A DNA stretch of 64,000 nucleotides from contig JAPNXP010000001.1 of the NCBI GenBank assembly GCA_028753945.1, positions 5,074,501 to 5,138,500 of the forward strand, written 5' to 3'. Positions 22,081 to 34,149 of this stretch are shown here, piece by piece; positions within the stretch are counted from its first letter, which is position 1; the number at the start of each line of letters is the position of its first letter. The notes beneath the pieces were generated by a model. That model did no database searches, had not been told where the DNA came from, and worked only from the letters and a program-made list of their open reading frames with translations. The position numbers were made by a program, and so were the translations under genes. This DNA comes from Hexactinellida sp. DTS-2022. Its lineage: Eukaryota > Porifera > Hexactinellida.

Positions 22081-22887
22081 ATGGTCTCAAACATCATTTA
22101 CAGAGCTGTCCCGCACCCCATGGAAGAAGTGCTGACAGAGAGTATCTCCGATAACGACATCCTCCACCAGTACACCTCCCAGATTATACTTAAGTCTGCT
22201 CACATTGCTGTAGAGCCAGACGACAGCTCTGTATGCACTCTATCTACTGACAGCTTGAACTCTGACATAACACACGTGTGTATTGACTCTTGTGACTCTC
22301 TGGAAGAAGTAAATGCAGCTAGTTTTAACAAGAGGAAGGCCAGACCGAAGAAAGCTAAAAAGCATATAAACAATCTCACATTGGAACCAATAAGCAGAGT
22401 ACCACTGGACGTTATGTATGGCAACTCCCTACTGACTGAGAGCACCGGTATTAAACAGACTAGCAGTTCTAATGACAAAGATCCTTCTATATTCCTCTCT
22501 GTCACAGAAATGTTGGATTTCGATCAGATTAGTCAAACACCCATTAGATCAACCACACCTGTGCAGCAAGAGCCTATATCTCTTAAAAGGGGTGGAGGGA
22601 TATTTGGTGATGATTCTCTTCCCAGAGAGAAAAGAAAGAAAATTTCAAATAATTCTCACAATTTAAATCAGTTTTCACTCGAGATTAGCAACATTAAAGT
22701 TAACACACCTCCATTGAGTGTACGTCGTGAGATGAAACTTCAAATTACAAAACTTTCCTTGGAAGATCCTGAGCTAAAACTGAATAAACTCATGTTATTC
22801 CCTTCTAGTAAAACCTTGCGAACGCCAAATTCTCCTCGCGAACCTAAGCTCAGTCTAATGCGAATTACACAGCCATCTCTGATATAA
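22081..22887 (+). CDS. Unrecognised basic, probably disordered protein
   Basis: A 268-residue frame starting at ATG 22081. I do not recognise it. It is Ser/Thr/Pro-rich, with no membrane segment or signal peptide. Two basic clusters, RKARPKKAKKH (about res 85-95) and REKRKK (about 182-187), could be nuclear localisation signals. The C-terminal third carries repeated short 'KLxL' and 'TPxxP' phrases and ends TQPSLI. Codon use and GC content resemble the neighbouring PAQR gene, which supports real coding. No intron is evident. Confidence 0.65.
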   Translation: MVSNIIYRAVPHPMEEVLTESISDNDILHQYTSQIILKSAHIAVEPDDSSVCTLSTDSLNSDITHVCIDSCDSLEEVNAASFNKRKARPKKAKKHINNLTLEPISRVPLDVMYGNSLLTESTGIKQTSSSNDKDPSIFLSVTEMLDFDQISQTPIRSTTPVQQEPISLKRGGGIFGDDSLPREKRKKISNNSHNLNQFSLEISNIKVNTPPLSVRREMKLQITKLSLEDPELKLNKLMLFPSSKTLRTPNSPREPKLSLMRITQPSLI

Positions 22888-23863
22888 AAATAGTTGTTAC
22901 ATACTTCATGTACTGTTTACCTATCGATAGGGTTAATTAATGATACGCACGGCTCACTTGTTATTTTAGCAGGTAATATTAATTATATAAAGGGTAATAG
23001 CCCTAATTATAGAATATAATACTCGCTCGATATTTATATTTGAAAATTCTATCTTGGCCAATGTCTAATCTAAATTATCAGGGTTGCCGTGGGAAGGGTG
23101 TTTCCATTCCCACCCACCCATTTTCCATAGGATTTCTTATGTGGGAATTCCAACATAATTTCATTGATTCCACTTGTGAAATCGAGTAGGAATCTATTTA
23201 ATAATTGAAAACTAAGATTTTACATTCCATACAACAACAGATTATGTGATTATATTTACTTCTGCTTGAATTTTCTGCACAGTGGATACACTGACATAAT
23301 TAATCGCTCTGTCTTTAACTTGTGGAGACTGTTCCAATTAGATTATTGGGGTTATCGAGTGCGCTGAATTCAAGTATTATAGTGAAATTCAATTTAAATT
23401 AATAATTATTGCAAATAATTGAACTTAATTTAATTTGCTGTACATAATAATGGTGTTAAATTATTAATAGTTTGAATAATTATTTATACTAATTTGCTAA
23501 ATTTCATCAATTTCAGAAATGACATAAGATAGGAACAAACTTTCAATTTATCAATTGGTCCTTATGCCACGTACCACCTATACTAGTGGGTCTTGACACC
23601 TTAAGGTGATGATGACATCGTTAAAAAAATGTGTTTTACAATTTTGTGAATTATATAATTCGAATGAGTTGGTTGGTGTTGGATGATCACCCAACACCCA
23701 CATAAAAAATGCTGAGTCATCACCTATTATAATCTACTCAAACTTGAATATCTCTAAAATGAAGTGAACTAAATGGAAACTTCCACCATTCTAAGGGTCG
23801 ATGCCTTCTGAAACACCTTTCTGAAATAATTTAAAACCTTCATAGTGATGATGACATGGCGAA

Positions 23864-23986
23864 AAAATCCAAAATTGCAGCCTGTGCCGACAGCATATTC
23901 CTTTGGAGGCACTATCAATAAACCACCATCAAAATATAGTGCCACTAAAGGAACATGCGTCGGCACAGGCTGCAATTTTGGATTTT
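23864..23986. repeat. Hairpin A, copy 8
   Basis: Same arms as the array copies; loop 'caataaaccaccatcaaaa'. Ends 33 bp before the Helentron-like insert. Confidence 0.85.
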
Positions 23987-24018
23987 TATTGTTTCAACTT
24001 GCGATAATTATATTGAAA

Positions 24019-24500
24019 TCTATACTAATAAAACACAAGGGTGTGCGTATATATTTGTTTGTTGTTCCGAATTGATTGAAGAAACTGGATGGTTTCCAAA
24101 TCTGATTTTGGCATATAGGGGTAACTTTTGGCCCCCGCCAACAAGTTGAGGTTTCCACCGGAAATTTTTAACACCTCGCCAAGTTATGACTTCATTCTCA
24201 CATTTTCAGAAGCGCGAAAATTAACTTAATCGCACATAATTCACACCCTTTAAAAGAAATAAAAATCTGAAAATTTAATAGAACATGCACATTAATGATG
24301 CGGACACGTTGGTCACACCAGATTGTAATTATGCTTCCTCATTACCAAATGATAACGTAATCATTAAAATTTAACATTGTTAGGCCTATTTACGCTTTAT
24401 AATCATGTTAGAAGTATTACTTATACCAACACCAACCGCTTCGCCTTTGGTGTGTGTAGTGTTCTGCCGCGAAGCGACCTAGCAAGCGAAGCTCGCTAGT
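24019..24500 (+). mobile_element. Helentron-like non-autonomous element (HINE)
   Basis: The left end TCTATACTAATAAAACACAA followed by 'tttgtttgttgtt' is the hallmark 5' terminus of Helentron/HINE elements. The right end is a GC-rich palindrome (AGCAAGCGAAGCTCGCT) running into CTAGT, as expected for a 3' terminal hairpin. No terminal inverted repeats or target duplication, in line with rolling-circle elements. Confidence 0.65.
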
Positions 24501-24812
24501 ACCTTGTTAATTAATTATATTGATTCAAATGTGAGGTCGAGTAGGCTTCTATCGAATTTCAGTTTTTCTATACAATGGATTAAAGTTAACTAAATTAAAA
24601 AAGGAATTTGTTTAGACTTAATTAATTAAATTATCCGTCGATAATATTGCCAAAATAATTATATAAATAAATAAATTATAGTATTTAAGGAAAGTCATTA
24701 ATCTCAAAGATGGTTAGAAATAGAAACAAACTTCCAATTTAGCAATCGTTCCTTGTGGCCCGTGACCATTTGATAAATGGGTCTTAACACATGATGAAAA
24801 ATGACATGATGA

Positions 24813-24926
24813 AAAATCTAAAATTATAGCTGTGCCGACATAATTTTATTTTCGAGGCACTTTAACTACCAAAATATAGTGCCTCAAAAAGAACATGCGG
24901 TTGGCACAACTGTAATTTTAGATTTT
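24813..24926. repeat. Hairpin A, copy 9 (diverged, co-varying arms)
   Basis: Arms read 'aaaatctaaaatta' and 'taattttagatttt': the shared C-to-T change occurs in both arms compared with the array copies. The middle of the left arm has diverged more than the right. Confidence 0.75.
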
Positions 24927-25486
24927 CCTATGGAAATTCCACATGGAAAATGTGTGGGAATCTTGTACTTTGTGTATATAGAATTTACAATTTAGAGTAG
25001 TAAATTAAAGTAATAAATAGAGTACATAGTAAGTTCATAATGTGACATCCAAGTGTGATTATCGCAAGTTTAAACAATAGTGTAAGATTTAACAAGTTTA
25101 ATCAATATATTTATTACAAGTTGAAACAATGGAATTAGATTTAACAGTTTTACTGAAACTGAAGTGTGAGTAAAAAAGAAATTTAAACCCCGATTTGTGG
25201 CATAAAACAACACACAGTTGTATATTTGTGATTTTCCAAAAGGTGTAGAATTAAATTAGCTATCCAATATGAAAATTTTATCAAGTTCACAAGGTATGAT
25301 TTCATGTAATGAGCCATAATTAGTTTAAATAGATGTTAAAAATTTTTGATCAAAAATCGTAACCCCAGGTGCAAATTAGACGGTCACTCCGAACCTACAT
25401 GCCAAGTTTCAGCACTCAATGTATAAAGGTGTGGCCAGGGCACCGTCTACGGAGAATTATATAATAATTAAGGCACTAAGACCAAT

Positions 25487-25521
25487 ACTGGGCCACTATA
25501 CTATAGTATAGTCGGCACAGT
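25487..25521. repeat. Palindrome B copy, with a degraded partner at 25893-25924
   Basis: Inverted copy of the 35-bp near-palindrome seen at 5450. Phrases 'gccagggcaccgtctacgg' at 25434-25452 and 25845-25863 follow the same order as the start of array units 4 and 5, read in reverse. Confidence 0.75.
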
Positions 25522-25929
25522 AAAAAAGTTACAAGTTGAACAAATAGAATTAGATTTAATAGTTTTACTTGACCTGAAATGTGAGGAAACAGAGGAGATT
25601 GGCACCCAAATTGTGGCAGAAACTACCGACAAATTTAAAATGCGTAACCTGCCAAAGGGAATAAAATTAAATTCTCTATCCATACATGTAAATTTTATCA
25701 ATGTCACTATTAATTATTCAATCTTGTGAGGCTTACTCAAATTAAATAGTTATTAAAATTCTTTTATCAAAAAACCCCAGGTTCAAATTAGACGTTACTC
25801 CGCACCTACATATCAAGCTTCAGCCCTCAATCTATAAAAGTGTGGCCAGGGCACCGTCTACGGAGAAAGAATAATAAAGGCAGTGATTTCAATACTGGCC
25901 CACTACATAAGTAGTCGACACAGTAAAAT

Positions 25930-26010
25930 CAGGGCTTTTCATGAGTCACCGAGTCTGATTCGGTGACTCGCGAGTCATCGAGTCAATCAAGTGACTCGTG
26001 ATAAGCCCTG
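25930..26010. mobile_element. Small hAT-like MITE, 81 bp
   Basis: Ends CAGGGCTT and AAGCCCTG. The interior is built of repeated GACTCG/CGAGTC, so nearly the whole element can fold. Flanks AGTAAAAT and GTAAAAAT are similar but offset. Confidence 0.5.
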
Positions 26011-28425
26011 GTAAAAATCTCTCCACATTCCCATCCATATGTGGGTCCATTCCCATTCCAATGGCAACCCTGCTAACTTTGTATAAAAAATAATTGGGAA
26101 TTCCTAATAGTGCAGTATTTCTCAAACTGGGAATCGCGGTCCTTTATGGACCGCGAAGCAATTTCAGAGGAACCGCGGAGGGAATGTCAGATCAAGCACG
26201 CTGGTCATTCGTTTTCTTAATCAGCTACCGATATATGTTAACTTAACTATCCATATATTTCAACCTCACTACCCATATATTTTAACTTCTGTGCTTTGTA
26301 CTTGATGCAAAAATATATGTGATTTTAATAGAATACGACTTAATTAACTTTTTATACTGTTTTTGTCTATTACTATGATATCTAAAATAGATTGTATAAA
26401 TTATAATGATATTTCTGATGCTGTACTTGTTTAGATTTTAGCTATGGCATCTATCAAAAAAAATGAAATATGATACAACTTATTTGAATTTTGGATTTGC
26501 CGTTATTACTTCAGATAGTTTGCAAAAACCTCAATGTAGTGTGCTTTGAAGTTTTAGCTCATACTTCACTGAAACCAAGTAAACTATAGTGCCATTTAGA
26601 ATCAAAACATACTGAACTTGTTGATAAGGATCTATAATTTCTTCCAACTTATGGAAGAAAATCTTAAGTCTAGAATCGATTCAATATGGCCATGCCAAAA
26701 GGAGAATGCTGCCTTTCTTGAAGCTTCATACTTGGTAACATTTAGAATTGCCAAAGCTAAGAAACCTCACACCATTGGTGAACAACTGATTGGTCTGCTT
26801 GCAAAGATATAGTCTCATTAGTGTTGGGGGAAGATTCTGTGGAACAGATTAATGCTATTCCTGTATCAAATGACACAGTTTTCAGGAAAATATTCGATAT
26901 GTCCAACGATATTCTTATTCAGGTTGTTCAAAAGTTAAGCAATTATAAATTAGGATTATTCGCCATCCAACTTGATGAAACAACTGGTGTAGTTATTTTG
27001 CACAACTTGCAGTGTTTGTGCGTTATATCCATGAAAGTAAATTTGAGGATGAGTTTTATTTTGTGAAACTATCGACACAAGAACTACAGCTAAAGACGTT
27101 AAGACGTTTTCAACAAGGTCGACAGTTTCTTCCAATCTCAGTCTCTTATATGGAGTAATTTATGTGAAACACAGTGGCTCAAAATGGCGATAATGGTATT
27201 AGGTGCATGCTAGCCGCTATCGATATCTAATGCAGTAATTGCCTATATTATTGACCAAAACAATTCGATTGGCATTATCAGATTTTATCTATGGCTTCTA
27301 TTTTATATATAACGTCACCATAAATTACCATACAGTATTTGATATTATTTACTAACTGAATCGATTTCAGCAAACACAGCAATTTTGAGCCTTGTTCCAA
27401 AGGGTGAATTTGGAGAAGGTTCAACTTTGGTCCAAATTTCCTTTCCGGTTTTGCAATTAGTGACAAAACTTTAAATGCAAAAAGAATAAAGGATTTGGTA
27501 GAGAGATTGGAATTAGTAGGTGCCTGGTTATAGATTCGATGAGATAACTGAGCCATCTAAGCCATCAGCTATTGTTATAGTAATCGGAAACTGAGATTCT
27601 TTAGGATCAGGATTGAGTTGTACAATCGTTCAGTAGTGAGACTAACCAAATTTAAATAAGGTATGCCAACAGCAATTGCAACACCAGTTCATTGTGTATC
27701 ATTTCCATACTATTAGCTGAAGCTATGTCTTTCCTGTGTGCAGCAACCCTTGTATACCCAGGAAATTGTATTTCTTCTGACTTGCTAATACGTTTTAAGT
27801 CAAAAGGCCCCTTTCTCTATTGGAAACTCTCTCGTTTGGTTCCCTACATTTCCACTAGCAATTTCTCTGGAACACTTAGCAGACCCTCTATCATAATTTG
27901 CATTGCAAATAAATTGTAATGGAAGAGTTGCGATAGTTTTAGGTTCTGTATACTCCCTAACAGCAAGAAAATAAATATGGTCTAGTAATACAGATAAATG
28001 TTTCTTATTGATTCAAACGTGAGATTTTATATTGGTTTCTTACTTCTACTTGGACGAGATTCAACGAATGAAATAGAATCCAACATTTACTTTCAGATTT
28101 ACGTTTTTTGGAGGGGTTGCATGCTGAGGGAGGATAAAAATACATTTCTTCCCATGTGTTTAGGTCAATATTTCGAACAAACTCTCTACAAACAGATACT
28201 AAATCTCTAAATATCATGTTCAGATGTGTGTATTCAGATTCGGGTAAATCAATCAATTCTAGAATATTTCGAATTGCTTGACTACAATTATTATCCAAAT
28301 ATTGAAGAAAAACTCTAGCTTCATGATTATTCATAATATGAAATAAGATAGATAGAATTGGTGTACGTTTAGTTGCAAGTAAGATCTACGTATTAAATGT
28401 AAACAAACTCTTTGTCAATGAAGTG

Positions 28426-28574
28426 CAGTTAACTCCGCTTAATAGAGTCACCTCGGAACCAGGTTGCTTTAACCCGATTAAGCGGAGAAATCTATTAACC
28501 GAAAATATTTAAAGCCAAACTGTCATTCCCTATAAATCCGGTGAAATTTTGACCCGATTAAGCGGAGTCGACTG
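28426..28574. mobile_element. Pogo-like MITE, 'CTCCGCTTAAT' family, copy a
   Basis: Ends CAGTTAACTCCGCTTAATAG and AAGCGGAGTCGACTG, right side followed by TA. It belongs to a family with copies at 40300, 51411 and 59339. Confidence 0.75.
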
Positions 28575-28697
28575 TATACACGTATGGGAAGTTCATTAAT
28601 TCATCTGACTGTGTAATTATGTATTGATTATTGAATATCAACATTATGTCGGTATCACTAGGCAACGCAATGAACGCATGCGCCATAAAGCAATTTA

Positions 28698-29378
28698 CAG
28701 TGGATGCCGGTTATAAGAACATTGTCGGGAACTGCTTATAGTGGTCTTATAACTGGCATCATTTATATAGGCTATATGCAGGGAATGAAAGGTTCACGAA
28801 CAGACAGAATTGACGCAATTCAGTTCATCTTAAATTGACGCACGTTCAGTTCGTTCAAGTTCACCTCCTAACTTCAGCTCCACCAGCGTTCGTTCAGTTC
28901 GTTCATGGGCTAACCCGCGTTCGTTCAATCCGTTCATTCCGTTCAATTCGTTTAGTTCAGTACGTTCAGTGTACAGTGAGTGGGTCGAAGTATTCCGTTT
29001 ATGATAGACTGTTCGGTCCTCCAAACTGTTATTGAAGTTCAGGTTAAGAAGCTAGAATCTAAGCTAAGAGACATGAGTCCACTAGGGATGTCCGGAATTA
29101 GCACTTTTGCAGTCACCTATTATATTTAATGGATCTATATTTATAATTTATCTTTATTCAGTTTAGTTCGTTCAGTTCAGTTCGTTCAATTCGTTCAATT
29201 GCCGTTCGGAAACCGTTGGCGTTCGTTCAGTTCGTTTACAGTGAATCCCTTAAAAGCCCTGCGTTCAGTTCGTTCAGTTCAAGTTCAATAAGTTCGTTCG
29301 TGAACCTTTCATTCCCTGGCTATATGTCAACCGTTTTCCAGTAGAAGTTCTTATATCCGGCATGTTCTTATAACTTTC
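28698..29378. mobile_element. Pogo-like MITE, 'GGTTATAAGAACA' family, interrupted
   Basis: Starts CAGTGGATGCCGGTTATAAG after TA. It is interrupted by the insert 28779-29318, then resumes with 'cttatatccggcatgttcttataac'. The right terminus is worn away. A relative lies at about 36985-37171. Confidence 0.6.
28779..29318. mobile_element. Satellite-bearing hAT-like MITE, 540 bp
   Basis: Inverted repeats CAGGGAATGAAAGGTTCACG and its complement; perfect 8-bp duplication GCTATATG (28771-28778 and 29319-29326). Both halves are filled with short repeats of 'gttcagttcgttca'. A second copy begins at 63605. Confidence 0.88.
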
Positions 29379-30447
29379 TGATATTTATATTGCGCAAACA
29401 TCATAATTTAATTTAAGATAATCCTTGTTAATGAATATGTGTAATCCAGAGCAAATTTTACTACACAAGCTAGAAACAAATAGAAATGAAATTCAGAATT
29501 TAACGAGCCAAATGAATGGAGTGCTTAGCTCTGATACGTATAATTTCGATTGAGATGATCTGATCATGTCTTATTGAATTTGAGATTATTCTGTGAATCT
29601 TGTTAGCATTTTACAGCCACACTTGAAAAGCTTGTGTATTACAACTGATCACTACATTGGCTATGCAATTCTGAATTATTGGGGTTTCAAAATATTGCTC
29701 TTCACGATTTTTGAATTAATTTATAGATCTGAGAGGGTCAAAAAAATTCCTATCCGGGGATATATTCCCACTGTATGGAATATGTACGGATGGTGCTCCG
29801 GCAATGTTGGGTTGTAGCCTTGTAGGTCTGGTTTCCAAACTCAAGTGAAGCAAGTTTCTCCAGAATTACAGGAATTCATTGTACTATTCACCGCCAGGTT
29901 TTGCAGCCAAAACTTCACCCAAATGTTCAAAGATATTATCGCTGATGTTGTAAAGGCGATAAATGTTAGAAAATCTTAGCACTTAATAGCAGGTTGTTTG
30001 GGGGTTTGTGTGTAGAAATGGGTGCTGATTTTGAAACACTTCTACTCCATACTGAAGTACGCTGGCTTTCGAAAGGTAGAGCACTGAAGCGTGCTTTTGC
30101 TCTCCGTAAAGAAGTAAAGGAGTTTTTGGAGAAAGACAAAAATAGTCTCAATGCACATTTCCAATATATAGATTGGTTAACTTCTTTCGCATACCCTGTT
30201 GATATTTTTTCCTACTACTTACAAGGCTCAAATTTCAACCGTTATTGATTCCCACGCAAAACTTCGCGGGTTCAAAATGAAAGTGAATTTATGGTATGGA
30301 AAAATAGACAAGGCATCGTATCCCATGTTCCCTACCTTGAATACTTTTATTGATAAACGGATAATTAACATTAGCAATACAGTTAAAACTGCTATAAAGG
30401 TACATCTTGCTAACTTAAATAGTGAACTAGAACGATACTATCCAGAA

Positions 30448-30889
30448 CAGGGGGGGGGTCAATCTTAAGAATACTAACCCATAGGTGACTTCATAGAAAA
30501 ATATATTTTTAGGGCATACCCACCCTCCCCCTCTCCGAAGTACCAAGTACTTTTTTAACGAATTTATTGCTTTTTGACCCCTACACGGCTACACCCATTC
30601 AGTATTTGCCACAAGTAACACTCTGGCGTTGTCACCTGTGTCAGATTAGCATGGATTGTACGAAGTTAATTACATCTGGTCCCCGAAGTCCTCCTATGAG
30701 TATTTTTACCCAAAACACACTTTTTAATTTTTTTTCAATTTTAATTAGTCTGCAATTCTCACCTTTAGGTGACCTTTAGGTGTTGATTCATACCATCCAT
30801 GAAGTATCAGGTACTTCATGGATGTACCTTTAAAAATGGGACCCACCGCCTGGCTATGGGTCAAGTATCTGCCGATTGACCCCCCCCTG
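30448..30889. mobile_element. TIR element with CAGGGGGG ends, copy 1, 442 bp
   Basis: Ends CAGGGGGGGGGTCAATC and GATTGACCCCCCCCTG; flanks TCCAGAA at 30441-30447 and 30890-30896. It is inserted in the hAT transposase relic. It contains a perfect inner palindrome around 'catgaagtatcaggtacttcatg'. A second copy is at 48982-49387. Confidence 0.8.
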
Positions 30890-31317
30890 TCCAGAATTGG
30901 TCAATGTGGATAATTGGAAAACTTTAATCTACAATCCATTTCTGTCAAATGTTGAAAATTTACCAACTGATATTTACACATTTCAAGAGCAATTCATTCA
31001 TTGATCATATTAATAATGGTGCATCAAAGTCTCGGTTTGAAAACCTAAGTCTTTCACAACTTTGATCTCATTGGCAGACCTATCTATACCCTAATCTTGA
31101 TGAGATGGTTTTACGTGTAATTATGCCATTCCCTACTACCTATGCTTGTGATTCTGCATTTTCTACACTTGTTTGTATGAAGACTAAATTGCGAAATAGA
31201 CTGTCCTTGAAACATGACATGAGATGTGCTTTGTTTCAGACTCAAGCAAGGATAAAGGAATTGGTAGTTTGTAAACAGCACATCCATCACATTGATATGA
31301 TTCAAATCCTTAGATAG

Positions 31318-31773
31318 CTTTTTTACATTATTAGCGATTATTTATCACCTCGGAGCATAACAAAGGTGGGAAGTAGAGCTATCATCATCGAGGGTCCGTC
31401 GATTATATTAGTCAAGTATAGGGGACAGGGAGCAAACCACTGTACTAGTGGATTTCATACTTGCAATTTTTAACATTTTTTATTCACAATCTTTGTGATA
31501 AAACATGCAGTCTCCTATTTATTAAAAACTAGTACATAAGAACCTGTTACAAAGTATTCCCTTAATTGATAATCTCAGTTGTTTTTTTCTGAAAATGTTA
31601 TAATTATTTGTATAAATAGAAATACGACATTCCTTCTGTTCGAATCTAGATAATGCAGCAACCATATTATGTAACTAGATATATATGTTGACTGTCTCCT
31701 AATTGACATCAAATGAAGCTTTTAATTCTCAAATGTTATACGGCCTACAGGTTATCATAGCCTATGAGGTTAT
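31318..31773. other. Intergenic, no feature seen
   Basis: AT-rich sequence downstream of the hAT relic and of the minus-strand NHL gene; nothing recognisable. Confidence 0.4.
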
Positions 31774-32634
31774 CTAGTTCGCATTGCTATAGACTGAAAA
31801 CATCACAAGTTTTGCATTAGGAATATACGACACAACCAGATTAGATTCTTCTGTTAGAGCTAATCCCATCGGGTTAAGTTGAATTCTCGTTTTCCGATCT
31901 GTTAATTTCAGTGTATGCAAGTGCTGGCCTTGATTTGAGAATATCTTTATTGCTTTTGATGAAATGTCACCAATCAACAGGTTTTTGTTCCGAGTATCAA
32001 TGCAAAAGAAATAGGAATTTCTAATCTCAAATCTTTTCATCCCACAAGTGATGATGGAACGTAGCATCTCTCCGGCTTGAGTAAACACGTGTATAATACA
32101 GTGCGTGTTGTGTGTTAGCACATACAGTTCTTGTTGAGTTAGATTCACGTCAATTGGATGATTCATTGATGCATGTGTGATGCTGCGTTTATATTTCAGT
32201 TCCCTGCCCTCTAGGACCTGTATCCTATTGTTGTACCTGTCTGCTAAGAATACGTCCCCATTCTCTGAGAGAGCCAAGTTGAATGGATAGGAGAAACGTT
32301 CCTTACCTTCAACACAAGATATTTTACAGAACCCCGAATCCTCACTGAAAAAGAACAACATTCCAACACTCACGTCCGTTACATATATGTTGCTATCGTT
32401 TACTGCTATCCCCCAAGGACATTTCATTTCGCAATGTTTGAAAGCAGTAACAAACTCAAAAGAAGAAGAGAACACCATCACGCCGTATAGAAGATTAGCA
32501 TCTGTTAGATATATATGATTACTGGCTGTGTCTATAGCTATGGAAGAAGGATAGCAAGGGGAGAATGTCTTTGTTTTACCATGTCTCTCAACGCCTATTG
32601 TTGGTATAATCTGGTTGAAGTCGTTGCTGTACAT
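31774..32634 (-). CDS. NHL-repeat (beta-propeller) protein
   Basis: A 286-residue frame read from the ATG at 32634 (an upstream in-frame TTG is not credible). NHL-type blades recur: YPSSIAIDTASNHIYLTD, CPWGIAVNDSNIYVTD, YPFNLALSENGDVFLADRYNNRIQV and HPIDVNLTQQELYVL. These build a six-bladed propeller of the kind found at the C-terminus of TRIM-NHL proteins, usually binding RNA or protein. No RING, B-box or coiled coil precedes it in frame, and I found no upstream exon, so it is either propeller-only or its 5' exons are not visible. There is no signal peptide. Two other propeller genes lie at 54326-56440 and 57709-58617 on the same strand. Confidence 0.8.
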   Translation of the reverse strand: MYSNDFNQIIPTIGVERHGKTKTFSPCYPSSIAIDTASNHIYLTDANLLYGVMVFSSSFEFVTAFKHCEMKCPWGIAVNDSNIYVTDVSVGMLFFFSEDSGFCKISCVEGKERFSYPFNLALSENGDVFLADRYNNRIQVLEGRELKYKRSITHASMNHPIDVNLTQQELYVLTHNTHCIIHVFTQAGEMLRSIITCGMKRFEIRNSYFFCIDTRNKNLLIGDISSKAIKIFSNQGQHLHTLKLTDRKTRIQLNPMGLALTEESNLVVSYIPNAKLVMFSVYSNAN

Positions 32635-34021
32635 TAAATACAATATAAAGTTTGGTGCAAGCGTAAATTGGACTCCATAAAAATTTATCTTAACATTTAT
32701 ACCACTTTTGGATAGAAGCTTGGTAGTATTAGGTGGTTAGCGGAAGCTATCCAGTATTGTTTACATTGGGTTTTCCAATCCAACAAGTCTATCAATCGAC
32801 CCATTTGCGCTTCGTTCTGTTTTCTAATTTGTATACTGTAAAGCTCGTTAATACTAGGGACCGTAAAAATTCACTCGTGTTATCCAGAAATTGGTATTAA
32901 CCTGTTCACTTGTATGAATTTGATAGTATGGCGAAATTAAACATACTCTCTGTAACCGATATTTCTCAAATTTTAATTACAATTGCCAAATTTACCCGCC
33001 TCTAGGCCGTGTACTTTTAACTAACCTACGGCTTTTTGATGAAAACTATCAGGGATTGCGAAGATTTCTGTAATAGATTAATCTTAATAACGACTGAAGA
33101 ATTACAATTTGAATTGTTCATTTCTATTTGTAATCATATAGTACTGCGCGCAACGCTTGCTCGATCGCTTCTTGACGTGTGATAGCCCACACAACTACCA
33201 CTTCGCAGTTGTTGTGTGTTATAGTCGGCACTTCGTGACTCGCGAAGGAAAAAACTCTTAAATCATTTAAATACAAATAATTTTTACTTTTTTTTGTATT
33301 ATCATGATGACGTTATATTTTGACCACGAGTAAGCATATTTGTGATTTTGAGTGGGGGATATATTGGTAATAGTATTAATCTAAATTATATAATAAAATT
33401 TTCACGTTTTTATCTCTCATATGCTCATGGAGTGTGAGTTAAAAGTATTTAGGTGGATTTCACACTCAAAAATGTGACAATAACGTCATAATTCCATGGT
33501 AAAATTACAGATTACAATTTATGTATGAAAGCTCAATTAGTTGATCAATTAGTTGGCGAGGCTTATAAACTAGATTCGCTCATCCATAAGCAGTTATTTG
33601 AGGAAATTATTGGGGAGGGGCGAGATTTTTTTCATCATCAGAGATATAATATCAGTGTGCATTATTAAACACTATTTGCACTTGATTAGTTGGTGTCGCT
33701 AGCATTTCGGTTAAATTGTCTTAATTTTGATTCTTGAATAATTTGCTAATCTATTTGCTTTTAATTTTGTGTCTACAGTGCTGTGGTGTTCGCGTGATAA
33801 CAACCTCGAAATTTGCTTCCAATATGCGAACTTCTATGAGAATAACAGAATTAACATTAATGCTTACTTGGAGACTCAAAATAACTAGTTATTAGAGCAA
33901 ATAGAATTTAATAATGCCATTAGAGCAATTGCTATGAAGCTAACACCACTCTACCTAAAAAGGTGCATTTCTAATAAGATATAATAAATAATGCGGATGA
34001 TACTTTGTGGTGTTAACTGTA
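32635..34021. other. Intergenic with GC-rich hairpin sequence
   Basis: No gene. 33145-33245 carries inverted repeats ('cacacaactaccacttcgca' region pairing with 'gcagttgttgtgtg') and 'cgcttgctcgatcgcttc', resembling the 3' hairpin part of the Helentron-like elements elsewhere in the window. The rest is AT-rich. Confidence 0.4.
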
Positions 34022-34149
34022 AAGTCAGGTCCGCTTATTATGAACATCCAGAACAACTCTTTGTTTACTTAATCTGAAAAACTTTTATTATGAACAACCC
34101 GGCCCTATGGTCCCAATTTAGCATAGGGTTTGTATGAAGTTAAGTTCAC

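Larger units (their letters stand above)
23079..26072. mobile_element. hAT-like element enclosing a composite repeat, 3.0 kb
   Basis: Left end CAGGGTTGCCGTGGGAA and right end (complement CAGGGTTGCCATTGGAA) form an inverted repeat, and both ends continue with 'cattcccac'-type motifs. Flanks do not show a convincing 8-bp duplication. Inside are a composite-repeat unit (about 23160-25924) with two hairpins, a Helentron-like insert and a small TIR element. No transposase is present. Confidence 0.55.
26113..31317 (+). pseudogene. Decayed ZBED-type hAT transposase with nested inserts
   Basis: Remains of a hAT transposase in several frames. 26618-26812 has EASYLVTFRIAKAKKPHTIG; 26821-27066 has SNDTVFRKI and LFAIQLDETTGV (the first catalytic Asp region). 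About 29780-29855 has CTDGAPAMLG; 29994-30248 has MGADFETLLLHTEVRWLSKG; 31105-31290 has the C-terminal dimerisation region (MKTKLRNRLSLKHDMRCAL). All belong to the family that also gave vertebrate ZBED5-like genes. Stops and frameshifts are frequent, and about 2 kb of unrelated DNA separates the fragments. A possible left end CAGTATTTCTCAAACTGGG lies at 26113; no right end was found. Confidence 0.85.

Noticed and set aside
28005..28334. 109-codon minus-strand frame (NNHEARVFLQYLDNN...)
   Set aside because: Looks protein-like for about 70 residues but matches nothing I recognise, lies between hAT relic fragments, and adjoining minus-strand frames are broken. Not enough to call a gene.
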